A DNA stretch of 64,000 nucleotides from Verticillium longisporum (GCA_019188255.1 JAETXT010000008.1:3038001-3102000), one strand, 5' to 3'. Positions 34,464 to 47,030 are shown, counted from the stretch's first letter. The notes: a model not told the origin generated them from the sequence alone. Program-made: numbers and translations.

Positions 34464-35710
34464 ATGACGTCGCGATCGAGCCTTCCGTCCCTCCTCCTCC
34501 TCCCCGCACCCCCGGCGCCAGCATCAGTGCCGTCACTGAGTGCTGCTTTCCCTCCCTTCGTGCCGCGATTCTTCGAGCAAGGTCCCCGACCGCAGCAGCA
34601 TTTCTAGTGGTTGCACTTGTTGCACCCATCTTGACCGGTTCTTCAAGGAGGTCCAAGGTGCTCGATTGGAAAGCATCCCAGTCGCTCCTCGCTGGTCTCT
34701 ATGGTCTGATCGCCGTCATATGTGCCGAGGACGATATCGCTAGCGATATTGGCGCGGGCAAAGGCGCAGTCGACATTCGCATCGTCCTGGTTGACAGCGA
34801 TGAACCAAACCGTGGCTCGGCTTCCCCTTTGTCTCTGGAAAGCAACAACACCGTCGTCGTCAACCTGCGAACCTTCGCCCACGCATATCACCCATGGAAT
34901 CTCATCATGCATATCGACGGGGAGGCGGGGCACAGCCTTCGTGCCTCGTTCCTCGAGCACGCGCAGGGCAGACAAGTGATACGCCAAGACCAGTTCTTTA
35001 CCGCCGAAGGAGGCATCAGCATCAAGCTCGGTCATGACGCCCTGAATGCGCAAAAGAGTGCCGACGCGCATCGAGGCTATCAAACTGTGTGTCTCGGTGG
35101 CACTTTTGACCACCTACACCCTGGCCACAAACTGTTACTCACGGCCGCGCTTCTCCTGCTCAAAGTCCCAGAGGAAGGCTCTGGAGCGGCCTGCAAGCTT
35201 ATCGTTGGCGTCACAGGTGATGCTTTGCTGCGGAACAAGAAGTTTGCGCAGTACGTTCAGCCGTGGTCACAGAGAGCAGCAGCCGTCGTCGATTTTGTCG
35301 CATCTGTCGTGAGTCTGCACGAGTCAGGATGGACTGGCAAGCCATTCCCAGGGCAGCAGGTAGAGAATGAATCCTCTATCAGCGTGGAAGCATTCTTCCG
35401 AGAGAGGACGATCCATGTCCACTGCGTCGAAATCCAGGACGCATTTGGTCCCACCATTACAGACGAGCATGTCGATGCTCTGGTCGTATCCGGCGAGACG
35501 CGATCGGGAGGGCAGGCTGTCAATGACAAGAGAACAGAAATGGGGTGGAAGGCGCTGGACGTGTACGAGGTGGACGTTCTAGGCTCGGCAGCCTTGGAGG
35601 ACGCAGGTGAGAGGTCTGACGGCCCAGCCGACTACTCTTCCAAAATAAGCAGTTCAACCATCCGACAACAGAAAGCGGACGCAGCGGCTAGTACAGCACG
35701 CAACGTTTGA
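34464..35710 (+). CDS. cab4: phosphopantetheine adenylyltransferase (Cab4-like), one apparent frameshift
   Basis: Fourth enzyme of coenzyme A synthesis: joins 4'-phosphopantetheine and ATP to give dephospho-CoA. No intron. The nucleotidyltransferase domain begins near residue 209 with LGGTFDHLHPGH, the HxGH-type ATP-binding motif, followed by LIVGVTGDALLRNKK, IQDAFGPTITDEHVDALVVS and the late SKISSSTIRQ motif that contacts ATP. The N-terminal half (LLLLPAPPAPASVPSL, ALVAPILTG) is a fungal extension. The frame from the ATG at 34464 breaks near the CCC at 34550-34552: the upstream frame ends at a TAG near 34607, while the next frame carries the rest. One extra C gives 415 residues in a single frame. 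A downstream start is unlikely because the N-terminal piece resembles other fungal Cab4 proteins. Confidence 0.9.
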
Positions 35711-36634
35711 CAATTCAGTCATGGCGGCTTTTGCCGCTTTCTACGAACAAGCAAAATATCCTTGGTTTACACAGACCTTTTGCAATCTTGCCACATTGAG
35801 ATCATGAGGGGAAACCAATCGGGCTCGTCGTCTATTTTTAGCCCCGGCCCTTGGAAGATAACCGCAAGACAGCCTTGAACAAGATGTTCTCGACAGGGGT
35901 TTTCTTTGATTGTTGCTCTTTCGGAAGGCTGCCCAGGTAGCCTGCCTCTCCGCATCTTCTTGGCAGGTCATGGACGGCGACAAAAAAACACCTTTGCGCA
36001 ACCGAGCCTCGCCCGGTTTGAGCGGCGTGCTACGTCAAGTCGAGTCCAGGCATGCCACCGCTGGTGCCCTGTTAGCAGGGTCCAGCTGTAGAAGGCCACG
36101 AACAAAGTTTATCCTCCCCACGCGCCAGGTGGTAGCCGTTAGGATCTACAGATGCATCAGCTTCGAAAGTCGTCAAAAGTTCCTCTCCGGCGATAGAATT
36201 GCCATCCTTCCTCGGCCAGACTTGGCACATCCATGATGTCCAACCAGGCTCTGTGCTTGGGGGCCAAGGGGCTGTGCAAGTGTGCATTGTTGGCCATATA
36301 CGTCACTCATGCCTGAAGAGGTAGTGAGCAGCCTCCCCAAATCACCTTCGCAATCCTTCGACCGTGTCTAGAGTGGTAACACACTGCCAAAGAACCCCTG
36401 CTGACCATCCATTCGTGCATTCAGCTCACGGATTCCGACGTCGTCGGCGGCATCCTTCAATCGCAATGCAACGTGAACGTGCAGTGTGTGGCGATATTCC
36501 GTCCGCCTGTCTACCAAAGCCAAATGGGTCAAATGTTATAAGTATCGCCATCTGCCCCATGATTCAAGCATTGTGATCCTTTTCATATTGGCGATTAAAT
36601 TGAGTTCCGTTTACTGCCATCATCTCGTGTCAAC
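35711..36634. other. spacer between cab4 and GH5 gene
   Basis: Contains the cab4 3' flank and the promoter of the secreted glucanase. A short region at 36100-36240 is followed by frames of under 80 codons with no resemblance to any family. Nothing further supportable. Confidence 0.45.
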
Positions 36635-38186
36635 ATGGTTCGACTATCAAGCCTCGCCGCGGCCGTCTCATGGCTGCAACTCAGCTCAGCCTGGTTGCCA
36701 AGTGAAAGGCCAGAGGGCACTCTGAACAAGAAGTGGTTACCCGGATCAGGGAAAATTAGGGGCGTCAATCTTGGCAGCCTGTTCGTCTTTGAGCCATGGA
36801 TTGCCAACAGTGTTTGGACTGGACTGGGCTGTGAGGATTCGCCGGACAAGGGCTCCGAATTCGACTGTGTGTCGAAGCTTGGCCAGGAGCAGGCGGATGC
36901 TGCTTTCCAAGGTCACTGGGCATCGTTCATCACTGAGTCGGATCTCGACGAAATGAAGAGATATGGCATCAATACCATTCGCATCCCTCTCGGCTACTGG
37001 CTCGACCGGTCACTGGTCGACAGCTCGGAGCACTTCCCCCAGGTACGGCATTGTACATCCCTTCACTCAGAGTCGACCTAACTTGTTCACTTGACAGGGC
37101 GCTGAGGAGTATCTGGTCAGGGTATGCGGCTGGGCTACTGCGCGTGGCCTATACATCATCTTGGAGTATGTCAAGCCCCGTTGTGGAGGAGAATTGAGCT
37201 AATATTGGTAGTCACCACGGCGCACCCGGAGCACAGGTGGCCAAGAATGCCTTCACTGGGCAGGTGAGTGTTTCAAGGACTCCATGGAAGGCCAGTCATC
37301 ATTGACATGATTGCAGCTTGCTCCAAGCCCAGGCTTTTACAACGAGTACAACTACGGTCGAGGCGTCAAGTTCCTCCAGTATCTCACCAAGTTGGCGCAC
37401 GAGAGGCCAGAGATGGAGAACGTTGGTATGATTGAGGTCCTCAACGAGCCCGTCCATTGGGATCAGTCCGTAGAGTCCCTCCGAAGCACTTTCTATCGAG
37501 ATGCGTACAATGTGAGTCGCCACTTGTCTGGACTAAGTCACCCTTCTGGCAACAATTCCCGCCTCACGAACGAATCTGTCTTGCGATGGTCAAAGTACCT
37601 TAGCTAACGGTCAATGGTACAGGCCATCCGCCAGGTTGAGAGAGACCTCAACGTCGGCCCCGACGACCAGTTCCACATTCAGATGATGGGCTCCGGCTGG
37701 GGGGCCGGCAACCCGGTCGAGTTCCTCAGCGACACGCGGCTCACGGCGTTTGACGATCATCGTTATCTGAAGTGGGCCAACCGTGACGAGGTTCCCCTCT
37801 CGCACGAGAGTTTCATCTCCACGTCTTGCAGTGACAATCTCAGCCGCGACAGCGCAGGTCCGACCATCATCGGCGAGTGGAGCCTCAGCGTCCCAGACGA
37901 AAACAATATCCAGTGGAGCGACGAGTGGCATCCCGAGTTGCAGAAGGACTTCTACCGCAAGTGGTTTGCGGCGCAGGTTCACTCGTACGAGACACGAGCT
38001 GAGGGCTGGGTCTTCTGGACGTGGAAGACGCAACTAGGTGATTATCGCTGGGGATACAAGGGTAGGTTCTTCGCCTTTTTTTCTCATTCCGGACAAGATG
38101 GCTGACGATGAAATGCAGACGCGGTGGCAGCTGGTGTCATTCCGGAGAATCTTGACGAGGCTCTGAACTCGGGCGTGTGTGGATGA
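36635..38186 (+). CDS. secreted GH5 beta-glucanase (endo-1,6-beta-glucosidase B type)
   Basis: Secreted glycoside hydrolase family 5 enzyme, closest in feel to fungal glucan endo-1,6-beta-glucosidase B and exo-1,3-glucanases, acting on wall glucans. Six exons: 36635-37042, 37098-37165, 37212-37263, 37317-37511, 37623-38061 and 38119-38186, giving 409 residues. A signal peptide (MVRLSSLAAAVSWLQLSSAW) is followed by KIRGVNLGSLFVFEPW and NTIRIPLGYW. The acid/base Glu sits in IEVLNEPVHWD near residue 219 and the nucleophile Glu in IIGEWSLSV near 325. HIQMMGSGWGAG, FISTSCSDN and WVFWTWKTQLGDYRW are usual for the subfamily. No carbohydrate-binding module or GPI signal is seen. The substrate split between beta-1,6 and beta-1,3 glucan is inferred from resemblance only. 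Confidence 0.9.
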
Positions 38187-38517
38187 GTGTCGAATGTCTT
38201 GAGCACTGCCGCTGATTCGTTGATTTGAGCCGACGCGAACGACTGGGTACGAAATACGGGTTGGCATATTGGAGGTGTGGCGTCTGATGGCATTGGTCGT
38301 ATCATCGCCGCCCGCAGTCTGACGTCCATCATGGCTGCCAATATGCTGTCGACAGGACAGTCGGATGATATGAAGTTGGTGTGTAAATGTGGGATTGATC
38401 AAAGTAGCCTTGTCGTTTGACCTGAAATATACATTCACATCGCTCTCCAGTCTTGCGCCCCCCGTCTTAGATCATTTCACACGACTCAATCGCACAGCCC
38501 TAGGCACGTCGCCCATC
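38187..38517. other. short spacer
   Basis: Tandem + strand genes; contains the GH5 3' flank and the next promoter. Nothing else seen. Confidence 0.5.
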
Positions 38518-39309
38518 ATGGCCTCTTCCAAGAATGATTCATCGCCAGTGACAGCGTCCTACGCGACACTGTCTTTCCACAAGAGTGACCACGTCTGCTT
38601 CACCAATTTCGCCGAGCCCCTCGCCCGCGGAGCGGAAGCCATCCTAACAGCCTCCTGGCCGCCCGGCGTCAAGAAGGAAACCAGCTCCGCAGGCCTCCTG
38701 ACGTACCAGGTCAAAGGCCGCCCCTGGGACCCCAACGACGACACGTCCGCCATCGCGGCGTGCCGCCTCGTCCGGGACCTCCTCGCGTACCTCCATGGCC
38801 ACAGCTGGACGCTCGTCACGGGGCTCGGGCACAGCGTGCGCATGTGGACAAAGGACTCGCTCGTGTTCCGCCGCGGCGGCGCGTCCGCGTCGGCGCGCCC
38901 GCGCCTCTGGCTCGCCGTGTCGTTTGCCAAGTCGGACAGGCTGCGGCTGGACTGCGCCGAGCGGAGGGTGCGGGACAAGACGGTGGACGCCGTCCGGGAG
39001 GTCGTGGCGCGGATGGGCTATGGCGCCGGCGGCACGTGGAACTGCGACGCCTACGAGTTTCGGCTCAAGGACAAGCCGTGGCATGCCAACATGGATGGCG
39101 GGCTGAGGCCGAGGATGCTGGTGCTCGGGGTGCTTGAGGCGCTGGAGGGCGTGGGCTGGCAGTCCTACGGCGCGGTCGCGCAGCGGACAAAGGTGGAGAA
39201 CACACAGAAGGCGGATGTATGGTACTTTAGCAAGGAGGTCGACGTTCCGGCCCGTGAGGCTGCCTGGGGTTCGAGGAATCCTTATGCCAAAGGTGAGATG
39301 GGGGGGTAG
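38518..39309 (+). CDS. uncharacterised fungal protein with internal two-fold repeat
   Basis: Single-exon frame of 263 residues from the ATG at 38518. Codon use is strongly GC-rich and the frame is free of stops well upstream. No signal peptide or membrane segment is evident. Two similar halves can be seen. About residues 62-120 read YQVKGRPW ... RLVRDLLAYLHGHSWTLVTG, and about 178-240 read YEFRLKDKPW ... RMLVLGVLEALEGVGWQSYG. Each has an aromatic, a basic stretch, a Pro-Trp pair, a helix and a Gly/His-x-x-Trp turn. I recall similar K-G-x-P-W proteins among conserved hypothetical fungal proteins, but no function. The Met is chosen because the family-like part (LSFHKSDHVCFTNF) starts soon after it; the frame extends upstream to 38389 without a convincing start. 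Confidence 0.72.
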   Translation: MASSKNDSSPVTASYATLSFHKSDHVCFTNFAEPLARGAEAILTASWPPGVKKETSSAGLLTYQVKGRPWDPNDDTSAIAACRLVRDLLAYLHGHSWTLVTGLGHSVRMWTKDSLVFRRGGASASARPRLWLAVSFAKSDRLRLDCAERRVRDKTVDAVREVVARMGYGAGGTWNCDAYEFRLKDKPWHANMDGGLRPRMLVLGVLEALEGVGWQSYGAVAQRTKVENTQKADVWYFSKEVDVPAREAAWGSRNPYAKGEMGG

Positions 39310-39583
39310 GCAGGCTTCTGGGGTGGGTTATGTGTGACGCCTTTGTGCTGATTCTCATTTGGCTACCTTGAGTGGTTGGTGTTCCTTCAGTTGCCTTGGA
39401 TCTTTGATTCCATACGCGTTTTGTTTCATTTCCTTGGCTGCTGTATTTTGCAGCACCAGCGTTGACCAAACTACCTAACCAGAGAGACCGAAAGCAATGT
39501 TGATTTATCACAATGCGGGACATCCAATGATCTATACCTCAATGTCGGTGGTGGTGGTGATAGAGTCCGGGTCGCTGTTGTAT

Positions 39584-40041
39584 CTACCTAGCGGTGACAC
39601 TCTTGAAGTGGTTGAAATTGCTTGGCGAGCACTTCTTCTTGAAAACGGGAGGTGACAACGGTCTCTTGGTGACCTCGTTGATAGTCACCCAGTCCACGTT
39701 GGGTGCGATGAGTTTTGCTGCTGCTCTGCGTGGGTCTTGGTCTTGCCAGGCATGGTTGCACCGTTGCGGTCGTTGTTGCTGATGTGCTGTGTGTGTGCCT
39801 GGGGAAACTCGTATGTGTATGAGCCCCCGGACCCTGTTCGTCTTAAGAAATAAGCACCCTGATACTCAATCATAACTGCCTGGAGAACATTGTGAGACAA
39901 TTGATTGTGTAGATAGAAAAAGAGAATAATTTACACGTTAAGTGTCACATCGTGTCCATAATAGACAAAGTGACCCAGACGTGCATCATTCTTATAGCCA
40001 GTCACCGAAGCCACTTCGAGCTGTATGGGCAGAATGATCAT
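39584..40041 (-). CDS. tentative small two-exon protein gene
   Basis: Minus-strand exons 40041-39937 (35 codons, MIILPIQLEVASVTGYKND ...) and 39879-39584, joined over a 57-base intron with a good pyrimidine-rich acceptor but an uncommon GTGTAA donor. The second exon needs one extra base, best near the GGG at 39732-39734 (+ strand), to run on as KLIAPNVDWVTINEV ... KSVTAR to a TAG. With that base its length divides by three. Stretches such as GHFVYYGHDVTLN and AVMIEYQGAYFLRR read like real protein. A signal-peptide-like piece (MKPAWLFVSGILIAVLF) lies just upstream on the same strand but in another frame. No family is recognised. Could be a small secreted protein or a chance frame. Confidence 0.35.
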
Positions 40042-40586
40042 CACTGAACAGCACAGCAATGAGAATGCCAGACACGAACAACCAAGCAGGCTTCATGCAT
40101 GGCAATTCCAAAGTCATGCTGCTTCCGCCAGATGCCTACGACTTCCACTCACCGAGGCTACCGAAGTCTCTGTGGCGCACATGGCCACACAGCCACATGG
40201 CCACATGTCACTGATGATGCTGGATCCGTGCCTCCTGAGCCACAATCATCAGTGGGCGGGTGGGGCCCCAGGCAGCGCCAACTTCCAAGCTCAAGGTGCG
40301 TGTTCCAACCAGCCACGGGTCGCAAGCAGCCCAACCCAATCTCCTCCACCCCAGACATCAAGCTGGTCAATTCTCGAGGGCCTCGTCATCACACAGCTCC
40401 TCCCAGCCTGGCAGTACCGACCGCTTCACCCCGCAGAGTGCCTTTGCCATTCATCAACGGCCTCATCGGATCGACGAATTCCCCTTCTACAATCGGCGCA
40501 ACAGCGCCTCCTCCCACCAAACTCGACGTCGTCGCTCGTCACCTTCCCCCGTGTCTCAGGAGGTCTACCCCCCCCTTGCACGCGCC
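40042..40586. other. pan1 upstream region
   Basis: Likely promoter and leader of pan1. Frames open across it on the + strand, but the Pan1-type N terminus begins at 40587. Includes C-rich sequence and the CCCCCC run at 40569-40574. Confidence 0.45.
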
Positions 40587-40915
40587 ATGTATTCCAACTC
40601 AAACTCGTTTCTCGGCGGCGGCGGCAGCCAGCGCCCCGGCGCGCAGCAATATGGAGGCTCATTCAACAGCTTGGGAAGCCAGCAAGGCCAGCAGGGAAAT
40701 CCGAGTCCCTTCGCTCCTCAGCCGACGGGCTTCGGCCAGGCTCCTCTGCAACAGCAATACACCGGTTTCCCGGGTGGTCTGCAGCAGCAACATCAACCTC
40801 AGTCTCAGCAGCTGCAGCCCCAGTACACTGGTTTCCAGCCCCAGCAGCAGCAGAGCTTCCAGACCGGCGTGCCGCCCATGCCCTCGATGCCGTCCCAGTT
40901 CCAGCAGCAGTTCCA

Positions 40916-40948
<33 letters not shown>

Positions 40949-43900
40949 GCAACCGCAACAGCAGCAGCCACAGCAACCCCAGCAGACTGGATTCTCCCTG
41001 ACCCCGCAGCAGACCTCGGCGCCCGCCCAAGCCATGAAGCCGCAACCCACGGGCTTCAGTCAGATGGCCGCCTCGTTCCAGACGGGCGGTGGCTCCAAGC
41101 CTCAAGCGCCTGCTCAGCCCAGGAAGAAAGCCAACAAGGTGCCAAACGTTCGACTGTCCTTCATCACTGCCCAGGACCAGGCCAAGTTCGAGACGCTGTT
41201 CACATCTGCTGTTGGCGACGACTCGACCACCATGTCAGGCGACAAAGCTCGTGATTTGTTGATGCGCTCCCGTTTGGACGGAGATTCGCTGTCGCACATC
41301 TGGTACGTTGGCATGCTCCTGTCATCTGCGAAATACAGCGATACTGACATGACCTGTCCAGGACCCTCTCTGACACGACCCGATCGGGACAGCTTCACTT
41401 TCCAGAGTTCGCGCTTGCCATGTACCTCTGCAACCTCAAGCTGACAGGTCAATCGTTGCCCTCGTCCTTGTCCGAGAACATCAAGAATGAGGTCTCGAGC
41501 ATGGTGGATATCATCAACTTCAGCATCATCGAAGAGGCGTCTGGCAGCTCGAGCGCTGCCACCAATGCCCCCGACTTCACTGGCAGGCAGAGCAACAACA
41601 CTCCGCCGACCATCCATCAGCCCCAGCCTCAGCCGTCAAACTCACAGCTGCACCAGGCCCAGATGACTGGTTTCCCTGGCCAGCAGCAGCCCCAGCAGAC
41701 CGGCTTTCTCGGACAGCAGCAGCCTCAGCAGATGGGATTCCTCGGTCAACAGGGCCTCCAGGCTCAGCAGACCGGCTTCCCCGGCATGCAGAGCCAAGCG
41801 ACCGGCTACAACGGCCCACGCCCTCCGATGCCCCCATGCCCACTGGCTTCGGCGCGGGAGGCCCGGGTGGCATGGCCCCATTGAACGCGCAACCCACCGG
41901 TCGCCCCGGTCAATGGGGCTTGGTCAACGCCCCGGCCACTGGCCTTCCCAACATTGATGCGCTGCAAGCTCAGATGATGCCGCAGCAGGGCCGCGAGCAG
42001 CAGAACTTTACCACCGCTGGCCTCCAGGGCAATGCTGTCATTCCCTGGGCCATCACCAAGGAGGAGAAGCAGCGTTACGATTCCTTGTTCAAGGCCTGGG
42101 ATGGCCTCAGCAAGGGCTACATTGCCGGTGCGCAAGCCATTGAGATCTTTGGCCAGAGTGGTCTTGAGAAGCCTGACCTGGAACGCGTCTGGACGCTCTC
42201 TGATAATGGCAACAAGGGCCGCCTCGACCTCGACGAGTTTGCCGTTGCCATGCATCTGATTTACCGCAAGCTGAACGGCTACCCTCTGCCTAACTCGCTG
42301 CCGTCAGAGCTCGTCCCCCCTTCGACCAGGAACTTCAACGCATCCATCGGCACCATCAAGAACATGCTCAGCGAAGAGTCCAACTACCGCAACAAGTCTG
42401 GCGCCGCTCTTCTGCCCCAGAAGACGGGCGTCAGCTACATGAAGAGCCACTCTTTGAAGGGTAACAGTTTTGGTGGCGCCGGACGCAAGGACGCCACCGT
42501 CTTCAAGAACAACGATGACGACGTTGGCTACAAGTCTAGTGCGCGCCGCCGCCTCGGCAACAGCTCCCCTCGACCTGACTCGCCTTCATCTGTTGCGTCG
42601 TCAAACGATGACCTCAATTCCGAGCAGCTGAAGAAGAAGATTAGGGAGAAGCACGTCCTCCTCGACGCCATGGACTTCAAGGACGAGAAGAGCCTCGAGG
42701 AAGACGATATGCTGGACAGGCGCGACCGACGCGAGGCCGAGGAGTTGTACCGTCGCATCCGCCGCACCCAGGATGACATTGATTCTCACCCTGATGCGGC
42801 CCTCGCGACTGGCGATTCCGACGCCGAGCGCCGCTCTCTCAGGCGCCAGCTCCAGAACCTCACAGACAAGATTCCCCAGCTCGCCTCCCAGGTGCGCCAG
42901 ACCGAGAAGGCCATCCACGATGCGCGCTTGGAGCTGTTCCGCCTCCGGGACGCCAAGGCCCACCCCAGCAGTGCCTCTACGATTGTCGGCACCGGTCCCG
43001 GTGGTGTCGTGACCGAGTCTGACAGGCTCAAGGCCAGGGCAAAGGCCATGATGCAGCAACGCACTGCTGCTCTTACAGGCCGCAAGATCGACACTGCCGT
43101 CGATGACACCGATGGACCCAAGCGCCTCGAGGAGGAGAGCATCAAGGTACGGACAGAAAAGGAGAACAACGAGCGCATGGTCAAAGACGTGGAAGACTCG
43201 GTGCGCGAGTTCTCTCGCGGCATCGAGGACAGCCTGAAGGAGGGTGCTACGAGCTCAACCAACGAGCACGAGAAGAGGCGCTGGGAGGACGCTCTAGGCG
43301 TCGAGGACGAGGTCAAAGACTTCATCTTCGACCTACAGCGCTCTAGCCGCTCTGCGCGACTTCGATCCCAGGACAAGCGTAGCGCTCGTAACTCTCCTGG
43401 CCCAGAGACCTCGCGAGCCGAACCGCCCGCCGACCGATATAGCAGCCCTGCCCCTGCTTCGACTTCGCGCACAGCTACTCCTTCCGCCGGCGGCGGCTCG
43501 TACTCTTCCTACAAGACCCCGGAAGAGCGAGCTGCTTTCATCAAGCAGCAGGCTGAAGCCCGCATGGCTGAACGTCTCGCCGCCCTGGGTATCAAGGCTC
43601 CTTCCAAGTCCGGAGAGTCGGCCCGTGCTGCAAAGCTTCGCCAGGCCGAGGAGGAAGATGCCCGTCGGGAGGCTGAACGTCAGGCTCGCATTGCGCAGGA
43701 GCAAGGCGGCGCTCCAGCCCCTGCCGAGGAGCCTCAACACGCCAGCGAGACAAAGAAGCCAGCGCCGCCCCCACCCGTGGTACTGGCAGAAACGAGGCAG
43801 CCGAGCGGGAGGCCTCGCAGAAGGCGGAGCAGGAGGCGGCTGCGAAGAAGGCCGAGGAGGAGCGTCTGGCTGCGGAGCACGAGCAGCAGCAGCGTGAGAC

Positions 43901-45147
43901 TCAGAAACTAGAGTATGTCTCACCCCTAGCAACACATATTCATGATCAGGAGGCTGACCAAGTCACAGGAACGATGCACAGGAACAGGAGGACGAGCTTT
44001 CTAGGGAGCGCAAAGCGGCTGAAGACCGTCTCAAGGCGCTCGAGGAGCAGGTCCGCCAGGGCAAGCTCAAGAAGGAGGAAGAGAAGCGCAGGAAGAAGGC
44101 TGCACTGGCAGAGGCCAAGGAGAAGGAGTCCAAGCTCGCTGCCCGTCGGGCAGAGATCGAGGCTGCCCGCCAGCGGGAGCTGGAGCTGCAGCGCCAGCTC
44201 GAGGCGATGAACGATGACGATGACTCGTCCTCTGATGACGACGATGGCCCCGAGCACCTCACGCCGCAGGCTTCCACGCCCACACAGGCCGGCAGCCAGA
44301 TCGGCAGCCAGGAGCCCGAGCGGAGGGCCTCACCGCCTCCTGCTGCCCCTGTGATCTCGCCGCCAGCCATCACCACCACCAGCCCTCCGGCCGATGCCGA
44401 GAGCAAGAACCCTTACTTCCGTATGGCTGCGGCGCCCTCAGCGCCCTCAGCGCCCGCGGCACCCGCAGCACCCGCAGCCCCTGCACCTCCTGCTCCCGTT
44501 GGCGATGTGTCTACCAACCCGTTCCACCGCATGACGCAAGAGGCCAAGACTGAGCGACCGCCTGCGGCGGCCCCCACAGGACCATTCTCGCGCAAGCGTC
44601 AGGAAGAGGATGACTGGGGCTCCGACAAGGACGACGAGGATGACTCGGATGACGAGGACAGGCCCGGTGGCAACAGTGCGGCGGCGCTGGCGTCGATTCT
44701 CTTTGGCACCATGGCGCCCCCTCGCCCCCTCTCGGCCGCAGACAACAAGGCCGGGTCGACGGTCGGCAGCCCGGCCAACCCTCGCTCGCCCACGTCGCCC
44801 CCGAGGCGCCGCCCCTGCCTGGTGCGGGCGCACCCAGTGCCCCGCCGCCGCCCCCTCCGCCGGGCCCTGCGCCTGGCGGCCCCGTCTCGTCGCCCCCTCC
44901 GCCGCCGCCCCTGCCCCCCTCTGCTGCGCCAGGAGGTCCTCCCCCGCCTCCTCCCATGCCTCCTGGTGGCGCGCCGCCTCCGCCCCCGCCTCCCCCGCCT
45001 GGGGGTGACGCGCCCGCGGCCCCGGCCCTCGGCGGCGGCGGCAGGCCCGCTGGCTTCCTCAGCGAGATTGCCTTGGGCAAGGCGCTCAAGAAGACGACGA
45101 CCAAGGACAGCAGCGGTGCGGCAACAGCCGGTCGCGTGTTGGACTAA
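40587..45147 (+). CDS. pan1: Pan1 endocytic actin-regulating scaffold, three apparent frameshifts
   Basis: EH-domain scaffold of cortical actin patches that works with End3 and Sla1 and activates Arp2/3 in endocytosis. Exons 40587-41302, 41362-43912 and 43969-45147. The Gln/Pro-rich N terminus has repeats of QPTGF/QYTGF type. EH1 lies near residues 190-285 ([37 protein letters not shown]) and EH2 near 485-580 ([37 protein letters not shown]), each with an EF-hand-like loop. A long coiled coil follows, then a Glu/Lys-rich segment and a Pro-rich tail ending in a WH2-like actin motif ([14 protein letters not shown]). Frames shift near C runs at 41831-41835, 43768-43776 and 44798-44802; one added C at each gives 1482 residues, the usual size. 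An alternative upstream start would add residues not seen in the family. Confidence 0.92.
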
Positions 45148-46974
45148 ACGTCATGTGCGCATGCATGTCTGTAAGTACGCAGTAAGCTAGGCAGCAAGGG
45201 AAGGCACTCTGTGTTTTTGCGTGTATGAGTGGTGCAGGAGGAGGAGGAGGAGGAGGAGGAGCAGAGAAATCATTGCCAAGACCATGTGCGCGCTCATGTC
45301 TCTGCGATCTCCGTGCTCCGAGAAACGTGTCGGTGGTATTTTTGTATGCACTATTCTAGCTATGTAGTCTGTCGGCCCCTATTTCCCAGCAAGACCAAGT
45401 TTATAAAAACCATACCCGTGAAGCCGGGGGAAGCGGCTCATTGTTTCGTCACACCTCGCTCTGTTCAGTTCCAGCATGGGCTCCTCTCTCTCTCTAGCCA
45501 TCTGACGCGTGGCATGACTTTTGGACCCTCGACGATAAGTGCCCGTGTTAAGAGGCGCCTCGGTCTCGCCCCCCCCATAACGAGCGCTGCTAAGAACGTG
45601 CTGACTGGCAAAACTGTAAGATGGACCCAACGCAGACGAGGCAGGGTTATCCGAGACGGGGCGTGCCAGGTCGCAGAGCTGCCGGCGCCAGCCGTCGTGC
45701 GCGCTCCGACCTCGATGCAGACGCGGCGCGACGCACGCGCCTGGAGGCCGTCAGGTCCGTGGGAGGGGCCCTCACCGCTATGATGGGTTGAGGATAGGGG
45801 GGATTCCTGCTGGAAGAGAAATGAGTTGGGCGTCGAGTTCTGGAAGACGAGGGGCAGCTGCTCATTTCACGAGGTCTTGATGCGGGAGCCAGCCGAGTGC
45901 GCGGGCGGGAGAAACCTGCACGCAGGTCTGGGTGCAGGTCTGGGGACAACGACGATGTGAAACCTCGCGAGAGGGGTCCGTGTGAAGTTTCCAAGGGGCA
46001 GCGTGTCATGACGGGGAAGCTGAGTGGACGGTTGAGATCTGGAGATGAGAGGATCGGGGAAGAAGAAACGTTTGTTTCCCTGTTTGGTAAGCGTTTGTCA
46101 ATTTTTTTCTTCTTTATTTCCTTCTTCAACCCTGCATCTGCAGAATGGTCATCGGACCGTGTTGCCTTTGGAGGTCGTCAATGAGAAACGGGGACCCAAG
46201 GGCGTTTTTTTTGGGGCGCGCCTGCATGCATGCATATTCAGGGGATCTTAGTCAGGGGATGTATCTGGGTCGTGGTGCTCGTTCGAGATGAACACGATGG
46301 CATTTCGGAAGATTGCGAGAAGGTCAAGCAGGTCCTGCAATGGGGCTCCGGATATACCGAGAGAGAAGCAACGAAGCAGCGAGTTTGCGTTTGACGCCAG
46401 ATGGGAAAGGCGATCGAGGATCCGGAGTGCATCGCGTTTCGGAGGCATCGCGCGTTGGCGATCAAGGCCAAGTCGCATTGGCTAACCTAGCATACATGGT
46501 AGTTGGGTCGAGGATGGTCTGTCGGCGCTGCTCCTGATTTGCCTCATGAACATGGGGGCAGCAGTTAGTCACGGCACGCACGTTGAAGCCTGGCGAGAAG
46601 AGCCGGCCTGTCATGGTCGACAGGCCCAGGGTAGGCTTGCCGCCCGAGGCTAGATGCGCTGTTCGTGCAGAAGAGAAATTTGGGCGTTATGCGGAGAGTG
46701 GGTGTTCCGGAGCCGGGGTCTCGCTCGGTTTAGGTCTGGTCTGGGTCCGAATCCGACGGGGCAGGCGAGGCCATCGTGGAACGAACCGTCAGGTTGATTG
46801 GAGAGGGGACCGCCCTCCCTTCAAAAAATGTCAAGAGGGAGAAAAGGCTTGGTCTGATGGCATCTCATGATCGACGCGTGATGGGTCGGGCGGGCGAAAC
46901 CTCGAGGCGGCATATGTTCGTATCCTCCCTGCACTCGGGAAGAGGCTGAGTTTCCGAACCTTTCAACGTCGAGG

Positions 46975-47030
46975 CTGTGACCTGTGACCTGTGAACTGTG
47001 AACTGTGAACTATGACTGCGAACTGTCATT
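46975..47030. repeat. tandem repeat of a 7-base unit (GTGAACT/GTGACCT)
   Basis: Two GTGACCT-type and three GTGAACT-type units follow each other, with degenerate copies after. In non-coding DNA. Confidence 0.75.
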
